Shown piece after piece: positions 6,351 through 11,726 of a DNA stretch of 11,726 bases (within the stretch, counting starts at the first letter, position 1; every line of letters starts with the position of its first letter). The notes under the pieces are model-generated. The model searched no databases and was not told the DNA's origin. It worked only from the letters and a program-made list of their open reading frames with translations. This stretch comes from an uncultured Flavobacterium sp. (lineage in GTDB: Bacteria > Bacteroidota > Bacteroidia > Flavobacteriales > Flavobacteriaceae): assembly GCF_946481155.1 (NCBI RefSeq), contig NZ_CAMLMK010000082.1, positions 1 to 11,726 on the forward strand, read 5' to 3'. The translations under genes and the position numbers were made by a program.

Positions 6351-6728
6351 TTAATTAGCGCTGACGATTCCTTTATAACTATTCCAATACCTGTAGATCA
6401 GGAAAACGTTTGCAAGAAATACGAACAGAGCGACCGGAAGTCCTTCAGGCGCTAAGAATACATGCGTAAGTACTATGTTTACTGAAACGGGCAAAAAGAC
6501 AAGGTTAAGCAATTTGATAAATTTACCACTGACAAACGCCAATCCTGCAAGCAATTCAATGATTTTCACTAAAGGAATCAGGTATTTGGATGCAGTGAGT
6601 CCATCGTTAAATGTTTTCATGTCGCCGGCCAGTTGCGGTTCAGGAAACAAATGAAAAAAATACGATATTGACGAAAACAACAATAATAGACCCAACAGAA
6701 CCCGTACAATAATAGTTGCAATTCTCAT
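6351..6728 (-). CDS. DoxX-family small membrane protein
   Basis: This 125-residue, very hydrophobic protein has four predicted membrane spans: about 5-25, 49-67, 73-92 and 97-115. The first span contains RVLLGLLLLFSSISYFF, the usual DoxX-type opening, and the second begins LIPLVKIIELLAGLAFVSG, where a Glu (59) sits within the membrane segment as in relatives. DoxX/DoxD-like proteins are small inner-membrane proteins; some were linked to thiosulfate:quinone oxidoreductase or to redox stress complexes, but most have no known function, and nothing here fixes one. It lies 71 nt downstream of the TPR lipoprotein gene on the same strand, with no clear terminator between them, so partial co-transcription is possible, although a -7-like box precedes it. 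Confidence 0.82.
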   Translation of the reverse strand: MRIATIIVRVLLGLLLLFSSISYFFHLFPEPQLAGDMKTFNDGLTASKYLIPLVKIIELLAGLAFVSGKFIKLLNLVFLPVSVNIVLTHVFLAPEGLPVALFVFLANVFLIYRYWNSYKGIVSAN

Positions 6729-6758
6729 AATGATTTGGTTTTTTAGAAGTTACTATTC

Positions 6759-6766
6759 CAAAAATA
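6759..6766 (-). promoter_or_regulatory. Possible -7 box of the DoxX gene
   Basis: On the minus strand TATTTTTG matches TAnnTTTG exactly, about 30 nt before the ATG at 6728. No TTTG -33 box lies at the right distance (the nearest is TTTCG near 6779-6783, too close). In AT-rich DNA an 8-mer like this can occur by chance. Confidence 0.4.
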
Positions 6767-6799
6767 AGAAATAATTTACGAAATTTTCACTCTAAATTC

Positions 6800-8518
6800 C
6801 TACTTGATTCTAGAAGTAGTAATTTTTATATCGGCGGTTGCCCAACTTTTAGCGATCAGTTGTTCCATTTCGCGAACTTTAGCTTTATTGTTTAGTTTTT
6901 CATAGGCTAATTTCAGTCCGTGATGTGCCCAGCCATTTTTTGGCAGTCTTTTTAAATCTTCCTCATAGGTCTTAATTGCGTCGTTATATTTTCCGGCTTC
7001 AATTTGTATGGCGCCGAGATGATGCCTTACGGAGAAAAACCAGTCGGGCGGTTCGTTATAATTCAGTCCGTCTTCAATTTCCACAGCTTTCTTCAACAGT
7101 GAAATGCTTTGGTCGTATCTTTTTTGAGAAGCTAATAATTCGGCTTTCAAGACTTTTTCGGCAATCTGCAATATGGAATGGAAAGAATTGATTTCCCAAA
7201 TAGTTACTTTTTCCAGAGATTTATCATGGGCTAAAACTTCTAATCTGAGAAATTCCGTTTTAGCTTTGTTGAAATCGTTTTTGCCTAAATAAGCCATTCC
7301 TTTTGCATAATGCGCAATAGCAGTTGGATACTTCATCGAATCGGAGACTAATTTCATTTTCAGGATGTCGTCCCATTTTCCGAACTTAACTGCTACAAAA
7401 TAAGGAATGACATAGTAGTGCTGAAGTGTTGACCAACCTGGTTCAATCATTGTTTTCGGATGGACGTGATTAGAAGTTTCATTAGCTCCGAACATCGCCC
7501 ATTTTGAGTTTCCTTCCAAAGTTGCCGTACCTGCTAAAAAATGATAATTATGCGGATAATAAGCTAAAGGATAAGCACCCTGGGCATGACACATCGTAAC
7601 ATAATTACTATCAACTTTAACTGCGTTAAGATTGGCCAAAGTTCCTTTGTGGTATTCTCCGGTCCGAATGTAAATATGGGAAGGCATATGTACCAGATGC
7701 CCGAAAGAAGATGCATTTCCGTCATCAAAGAATTTCGCTGAAGCATTTGCTCTTTCCGGAGTGCTGGAGGCTTCAACCGCGTGAATGTAAAAATGATTGG
7801 CCCCAATATGTTTTGGATCTTTTTTCAGTATTTTCTCCAGCAGCGAAACAATTTCCGGAGTCCATGGCTTTGGAGCTCCATTTTTCTCATACAAATCCCA
7901 TGGATGCAAATCCATAACCGATTCGGCATACAGAGCATTGATATTGATATCTTCAGGAAATCTTGCGTTAACATCCTTCATGGCATTTGAATAAGCAATA
8001 TCCAATTTGCTACGATCTTCGACAGGTTTTACTACATATCGCTTTGCTAATGCATTAATTAATGCCTTCTCTTTTTCCGAGACTTTATCCTGTAATTTCA
8101 AGGCTTGTTGAATTGCTTTATAGGCTCTTTCGTAATTATCAGGCTCCATTCCGGCGTTGTAATTCGGACCCAAAACATAAGCAAAACCCCAGAAGCACAT
8201 GGCGCATTCGGGATCGAGTTTTGTTGCATAATAAAAGGAACGTGCCGCTTCAGCATGATTGAATCCGTAAGCTAACGCTAAACCCTGATTGAAATACTTC
8301 TGAGCTTCGGGATTTTTTGTACTGATCGGATAATCAATAACGTCCATACCTTCGAATAATGGTGCTTTATTATCGGAAGTATACCATTTGGCATCTACAG
8401 TCGGCGGTGCACAGCTTAAACTGTTTTTTCCAATTGCTGCTTCTTTTTCAGGAGTATTTTTTTTGCATGAAAAAAACAAGGCAACACCAATCAGCAGAAA
8501 GTAAACGACTTTTTTCAT
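6800..8518 (-). CDS. TPR-repeat lipoprotein of unknown function with conserved-looking Cys/His core
   Basis: The 572-residue protein begins with a lipoprotein signal peptide; the lipobox ends FFSC with Cys18 as the lipidated residue, followed by KKNTPEKEA. Helical repeats of TPR type are clear at about 72-110 (AQKYFNQGLALAYGFNHAEA onward) and in the C-terminal third (about 455-560, including AIKTYEEDLKRLPKNGWAHH). Between them are motifs not needed for a TPR scaffold: CAMC (105-108), NHFYIHAVEAS (241-251), GHLVHMPSHIYIRTGEYH (273-290), CH (310-311) and YPHNYHF (322-327). I recall this combination from a widespread but uncharacterised TPR family with DP(D/E)CAMC followed by GPN. The clustered Cys and His residues suggest metal or cofactor binding, which is inference. 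It is divergent from pabB and upstream of a DoxX gene. No function should be assigned beyond a cell-envelope TPR lipoprotein. Confidence 0.85.
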   Translation of the reverse strand: MKKVVYFLLIGVALFFSCKKNTPEKEAAIGKNSLSCAPPTVDAKWYTSDNKAPLFEGMDVIDYPISTKNPEAQKYFNQGLALAYGFNHAEAARSFYYATKLDPECAMCFWGFAYVLGPNYNAGMEPDNYERAYKAIQQALKLQDKVSEKEKALINALAKRYVVKPVEDRSKLDIAYSNAMKDVNARFPEDININALYAESVMDLHPWDLYEKNGAPKPWTPEIVSLLEKILKKDPKHIGANHFYIHAVEASSTPERANASAKFFDDGNASSFGHLVHMPSHIYIRTGEYHKGTLANLNAVKVDSNYVTMCHAQGAYPLAYYPHNYHFLAGTATLEGNSKWAMFGANETSNHVHPKTMIEPGWSTLQHYYVIPYFVAVKFGKWDDILKMKLVSDSMKYPTAIAHYAKGMAYLGKNDFNKAKTEFLRLEVLAHDKSLEKVTIWEINSFHSILQIAEKVLKAELLASQKRYDQSISLLKKAVEIEDGLNYNEPPDWFFSVRHHLGAIQIEAGKYNDAIKTYEEDLKRLPKNGWAHHGLKLAYEKLNNKAKVREMEQLIAKSWATADIKITTSRIK

Positions 8519-8644
8519 GACCGGCAGTTTAATTGGTTGTAATTAATTGTAAAGTTACTTAAAATCAGTGATTTATGTAATTTGGCTTCTTGTTTATTTA
8601 GCCTAAAATGTTGAATTATTCAAGTAAAAGTAAGTCCTGCTTTC

Positions 8645-8676
8645 TTTGTTAACTTCGCGTTTAAATGTTAATTTTA
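8645..8676 (+). promoter_or_regulatory. Candidate promoter of the pabB-tilS-dsbD-like operon
   Basis: TTTG (8645-8648), a 20-nt spacer and TAATTTTA (8669-8676; one mismatch to TAnnTTTG) give a predicted start near 8682, about 13 nt before the TTG start codon at 8695. TAACTTCG at 8650-8657 is an alternative -7 box without a good partner. Confidence 0.4.
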
Positions 8677-8694
8677 CCATTCAAATAAATAAGC

Positions 8695-9984
8695 TTGAGA
8701 ACATCTGTTACCCACCATATTGCAACTCCTGAGGATTTTAAAAACCGATTACTGGCCTGGTCACAGCAATTTCGGGAAGTTGCCTTTTTGGACAGTAATA
8801 ATTATCCGCAGCACTACAGTAGTTATGATGTTGTTTTGGCCGTGGACGCTTTTACGTCGGTTAAGACCGATTATTACAACGCTTTTGAAGATTTGAAGCA
8901 ATACCAGCAGCAGACAAAAGACTGGTTGTTCGGATATTTATCGTATGATTTGAAAAACGATACTGAAAAACTGACTTCCAATAATCACGATGGATTGCAT
9001 TTTCCTGATTTATTCTTTTTCCAACCTAAAAAACTCTTTTTGTTAAAAGGATATGAATTAGAAATCAGCTACTTAAATATGTGCGATGATGAGATTGATG
9101 CCGATTTGGAAGAAATGAATTTTCAGGATACTACAGCACATTCCGACTCCCAAATTATTGAAATCGAACAAAGGATTTCAAAAGAAAAGTACTTGGAGAG
9201 AGTCGGCGAGATGCTCACACATATTCATCGTGGCGATATTTATGAAGCTAATTTCTGCATGGAATTTTTTGCAGAAAATGCCGATATCAAACCGTTACAG
9301 TTCTATCGGAAGCTAAATGCGATTTCCGAACCCCCATTTGCAGCCTATTTCAAAAATAACACAGATTATCTCCTATGTGCTTCGCCGGAACGCTATTTAC
9401 GGAAGGAAGGAACAAAAGTCATTTCGCAACCTATAAAAGGGACCGCCAAACGCGTTTTTGACAAAGAAATGGATGAAAATTCTAAAACTGAACTTGCTCA
9501 AAACCCTAAAGAACGATCGGAAAACATTATGATTGTGGACTTAGTCCGCAATGATTTATCGCATACTGCAACAAAAGGCTCAGTGGAAGTTGAAGAATTG
9601 TGTGGGATTTACTCGTTCAAACAAGTACACCAGATGATTTCCACAGTAGTTTCAACCGTTGAAGAATCGACCTCACCTTTAGAAATTATAAAAACCACTT
9701 TTCCTATGGGAAGCATGACCGGTGCTCCAAAAATTTCGGCAATGAAAATCATTGAAGAACTGGAAGAAACAAAACGTGGTTTATACAGTGGAGCAGTGGG
9801 ATATTTTACACCGGATAATGACTTCGATTTCAACGTTGTAATTCGCAGTATTTTATATAATTCAAATTCGAGGTATGTTTCCTTTTCAGTGGGTAGTGCC
9901 ATTACAGCTGCCTCCATTCCGGAAAATGAATATGAAGAATGCCTGTTGAAAGCTAAGGCAATGCGAGAGGTTTTAGTCGGTTAA
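8695..9984 (+). CDS. pabB: Aminodeoxychorismate synthase component I (PABA branch of folate synthesis)
   Basis: The 429-residue chorismate-binding enzyme joins ammonia to chorismate to give 4-amino-4-deoxychorismate, using a separate glutaminase subunit. The decisive residue is Lys248 in PIKGT: anthranilate synthase has PIAGT, while PabB uses this lysine as nucleophile. Other family motifs are GDIYEANFC (180-188), EN followed by IVDLVRND (276-287), GSMTGAPK (339-346) and GLYSGAVGYF. The N-terminal third is the shorter, divergent half typical of Bacteroidetes PabB. The start is a TTG at 8695: an in-frame TAA lies at 8686-8688 and the next in-frame ATG is over 120 codons in, inside the conserved fold. 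It is first in a tight operon, with tilS 17 nt downstream. It is not fused to a glutaminase or lyase domain, so partner subunits must be encoded elsewhere. Confidence 0.92.
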   Translation: MRTSVTHHIATPEDFKNRLLAWSQQFREVAFLDSNNYPQHYSSYDVVLAVDAFTSVKTDYYNAFEDLKQYQQQTKDWLFGYLSYDLKNDTEKLTSNNHDGLHFPDLFFFQPKKLFLLKGYELEISYLNMCDDEIDADLEEMNFQDTTAHSDSQIIEIEQRISKEKYLERVGEMLTHIHRGDIYEANFCMEFFAENADIKPLQFYRKLNAISEPPFAAYFKNNTDYLLCASPERYLRKEGTKVISQPIKGTAKRVFDKEMDENSKTELAQNPKERSENIMIVDLVRNDLSHTATKGSVEVEELCGIYSFKQVHQMISTVVSTVEESTSPLEIIKTTFPMGSMTGAPKISAMKIIEELEETKRGLYSGAVGYFTPDNDFDFNVVIRSILYNSNSRYVSFSVGSAITAASIPENEYEECLLKAKAMREVLVG

Positions 9985-10001
9985 ATTTTATACATTTGGC
10001 T

Positions 10002-11309
10002 ATGCTTCAAAAACTCCAGAATCATCTCAATAAGAACCTTCCTTTTCTGAAAGGAAAAAAGCTATTATTAGCTGTTAGCGGTGGTATTGACAGTATGGTT
10101 TTGGTTCATCTGTTTCATCAGTTGCATTTTGATATTTCAGTAGCGCATTGCAATTTTAATTTGCGCGGAACGGAGAGCGATGGTGATGAAGCTTTTGTGA
10201 AAATAATTTGCGAAAAACTAAATATTAAATTTTACACAAATAGTTTTAATACAAATAAATACGCTTCCTCATATAAACTATCAATTCAAGTAGCTGCACG
10301 CCAAATCCGTTACCATTGGTTTAATGAATTGCTGGAAAAAGAGGGTTTTGATTTTCTGCTTACGGCACATCATCTGGACGATTCTATAGAAACATTTTTA
10401 ATCAATTTTACGCGTGGTACCGGCTTGGAAGGGCTGACAGGAATTCCTCGGCAAAATGACAAAATCGCCCGTCCGTTATTAATTTTTTCACGGAAAGAAA
10501 TTGAAAATTATGCAAAGGAAAATGATATAGAATGGCGTGAAGATTCCAGTAATGCTTCCGATAAATATTTGCGTAACAAACTTCGTCATACTGTGATTCC
10601 GATTTTAAAAGAACTCAATCCGGGTTTTCTGGATTCGTTTCAACAGACATTAGAAAATCTGCAACAGGCGGAAACTCTGGTTGATGATGCTTCCCGAATT
10701 GTATATCGGAAAGTGGTTGAGGATGCAGATAATCAGAAAAAAATCAATATCGACGAACTTAAAATTCTGCCCAATTATCAGGCTTATCTTTACCAATGGC
10801 TAAAACCTTTTGGCTTTACGGCTTGGAATGATATTTATGATTTAGTGGACGCGCAATCGGGAAAACAGATTTTTTCAGGCAATTTCCGTTTGCTGAAAGA
10901 CCGCGGTGTATTAATTTTAGAAGCGATCCAAAATACAGATCCAGCGGAATATTTAATTGAAGAAAATCAGCAGGAAATTACTTTTCCGCTTAATATGACT
11001 ATATCTTTTGTAACAAAGGTTACAGATACTCTAAACAATGCCGTTATCTTTGTTGATAAAGATAAGTTAAAATTTCCCCTGACTGTTCGAAAATGGCAGG
11101 AAGGTGATTATTTTTACCCATCGGGAATGACCGGAAAGAAAAAGCTCAGCAAGTACTTTAAAGACGAGAAGTATTCTTTGATCGATAAAGAAAATGTTTG
11201 GCTATTATGTTCTGACAATCAGATAGTTTGGGTGCCTGGAAAACGGGCAGACAGACGATTTTTAACAGATGAGACAACACAAACAACTATAAAAATAGAA
11301 CTTCAGTAA
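10002..11309 (+). CDS. tilS: tRNA(Ile)-lysidine synthetase
   Basis: The 435-residue cytoplasmic enzyme uses ATP and lysine to convert C34 of the CAU-anticodon tRNA-Ile into lysidine, changing its codon from AUG to AUA; it is normally essential. The N-terminal PP-loop ATPase domain has AVSGGIDS (SGGIDS at 26-31), VAHCNFNLRG (48-57) and TAHHLDDSIETF (121-132). The C-terminal TilS domain is visible from about residue 360, with VRKWQEGD, then the KKKLSKYFKDEK basic stretch and a terminal WVPGKRADRRF. I chose the ATG at 10002. A TTG at 9996 in the same frame would add two residues but lies even closer to pabB and has no support. The gene is 17 nt after pabB, and its stop overlaps the next ATG, so the three genes are probably co-transcribed. 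Confidence 0.95.
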   Translation: MLQKLQNHLNKNLPFLKGKKLLLAVSGGIDSMVLVHLFHQLHFDISVAHCNFNLRGTESDGDEAFVKIICEKLNIKFYTNSFNTNKYASSYKLSIQVAARQIRYHWFNELLEKEGFDFLLTAHHLDDSIETFLINFTRGTGLEGLTGIPRQNDKIARPLLIFSRKEIENYAKENDIEWREDSSNASDKYLRNKLRHTVIPILKELNPGFLDSFQQTLENLQQAETLVDDASRIVYRKVVEDADNQKKINIDELKILPNYQAYLYQWLKPFGFTAWNDIYDLVDAQSGKQIFSGNFRLLKDRGVLILEAIQNTDPAEYLIEENQQEITFPLNMTISFVTKVTDTLNNAVIFVDKDKLKFPLTVRKWQEGDYFYPSGMTGKKKLSKYFKDEKYSLIDKENVWLLCSDNQIVWVPGKRADRRFLTDETTQTTIKIELQ

Positions 11310-11726
11310 TGAACAAGTTAACTACCTTACTATTATTATTTTTTACTTTTTTAAGTGCTCAGGCACAAATACTTAATCCTGTTTCCTGGAAAACCTCCAT
11401 TGAGAAAAAATCTGATACTGAAGTAGTGTTGGTTTTTGATGCTTCCATTGAGCACGAATGGCACATGTTCTCACAGTTCACTCCGGAAGGTGGTTCCATG
11501 CCGACTGTTTTCGAATTTAAGAATGCTAAGGGAAATTTTGAATTAGTCGGAAAAACAAAGGAAAGTCCGTATAAGAAAGTCTACAGCGATGTTTTTGAGG
11601 TAGATGAATACATGTTTGAAAATAAGGCGCAATTCAGGCAAACCGTAAAAATCACGAACCCGAATGTAAAAACACTTTCGGTATATGTTGAATATCAGGT
11701 TTGTAAGGAAGCATGTATCCAACAAG
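11309..11726 (+). CDS. DsbD/ScsB-type thiol:disulfide interchange protein, N-terminal part (partial)
   Basis: The ATG at 11309 overlaps the tilS stop (TAATG), and the frame stays open to the right edge, giving 139 complete codons. The product starts with a signal peptide (MNKLTTLLLLFFTFLSAQAQ) and continues as an immunoglobulin-like N-terminal DsbD domain: WKTSIEKKSDTEVVLVFDAS, then EHEWHMFSQF and a YVEYQVCKEACIQQ segment. The pair Cys132-x3-Cys136 matches the periplasmic redox pair of this domain. The spacing resembles the ScsB/DsbC-like domain more than E. coli DsbD, where five residues separate the cysteines. The full protein should have a transmembrane CcdA-like domain and a C-terminal thioredoxin domain carrying reducing power from the cytoplasm to the periplasm; those parts lie beyond the window. 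The family call rests on this one domain. Confidence 0.8.
   Translation, partial: MNKLTTLLLLFFTFLSAQAQILNPVSWKTSIEKKSDTEVVLVFDASIEHEWHMFSQFTPEGGSMPTVFEFKNAKGNFELVGKTKESPYKKVYSDVFEVDEYMFENKAQFRQTVKITNPNVKTLSVYVEYQVCKEACIQQ

Noticed and set aside
6800..6819. Inverted repeat CTACTT/AAGTAG at the end of the TPR lipoprotein gene, considered as terminator
   Set aside because: The stem is only 6 bp, overlaps the stop codon and has no T-tract behind it on the minus strand.
7711..7994. Cluster of overlapping 65-69 codon plus-strand frames opposite the TPR lipoprotein gene
   Set aside because: Several overlapping frames with no domain, no promoter and odd composition are expected by chance opposite this long gene.
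8519..8694. Search for a riboswitch, small RNA or hidden small gene in the divergent TPR/pabB region
   Set aside because: Only an imperfect GGCT/AGCC hairpin near 8580-8610 and promoter-like boxes are seen; no known riboswitch core and no credible short coding frame.
11543..11725. Minus-strand open frame of 60 codons at the right edge
   Set aside because: It lies opposite the open DsbD/ScsB-like frame, which has a signal peptide, a redox CxxxC pair and an operon-style start; the minus-strand frame has no such support.

Overview
The window looks like ordinary chromosome from a Flavobacteriaceae bacterium, probably Flavobacterium or a close relative. The evidence is the AT-rich composition, several matches to the Bacteroidetes promoter pattern (a TTTG-like -33 box and a TAnnTTTG -7 box) with no Shine-Dalgarno sequences, and the style of the proteins. 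These include a DPP IV-type S9 peptidase, a lipoprotein with the lipobox FFSC, an NTF2-like protein and a DsbD/ScsB-type protein. I see no rRNA, tRNA, CRISPR array, insertion sequence, integrase or prophage gene. No gene-free stretch exceeds 300 bases; the longest are 79-262, 8519-8694 and 2435-2607.

Layout. Positions 1-3813 hold three genes on the minus strand: the N-terminus of an NTF2-like protein cut by the window edge, a secreted S9/DPP IV-type peptidase, and a PLP-dependent trans-sulfuration enzyme (methionine gamma-lyase/cystathionine lyase type). The two complete genes each end in a clear hairpin terminator. An Lrp/AsnC regulator is divergent from the PLP enzyme. A 9-bp inverted repeat with a 9-nt spacer (3872-3898) lies between them and is a good candidate operator, which would make this a local amino-acid-responsive regulator and enzyme pair.

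Positions 4536-4739 encode the most distinctive item in the window. It is a 67-residue peptide with a leader resembling double-glycine leaders and a short acidic core with six cysteines, followed by its own GAAA-tetraloop terminator. It looks like a bacteriocin-like or RiPP-like secreted peptide precursor without modification or export genes nearby. Next is a complete dihydrolipoyl dehydrogenase with a well-formed promoter, converging on a DoxX-family membrane protein across a shared palindromic terminator. A TPR lipoprotein with a conserved-looking Cys/His core lies upstream of the DoxX gene on the same strand.

From 8695 to the right edge is a tight plus-strand operon: pabB (folate/PABA branch, with a TTG start), tilS (tRNA-Ile lysidine synthetase), and the start of a DsbD/ScsB-like thiol:disulfide interchange protein whose ATG overlaps the tilS stop (TAATG). 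The genes are mostly housekeeping. The small Cys-rich peptide, the divergent operator and the TPR lipoprotein most deserve a second look.
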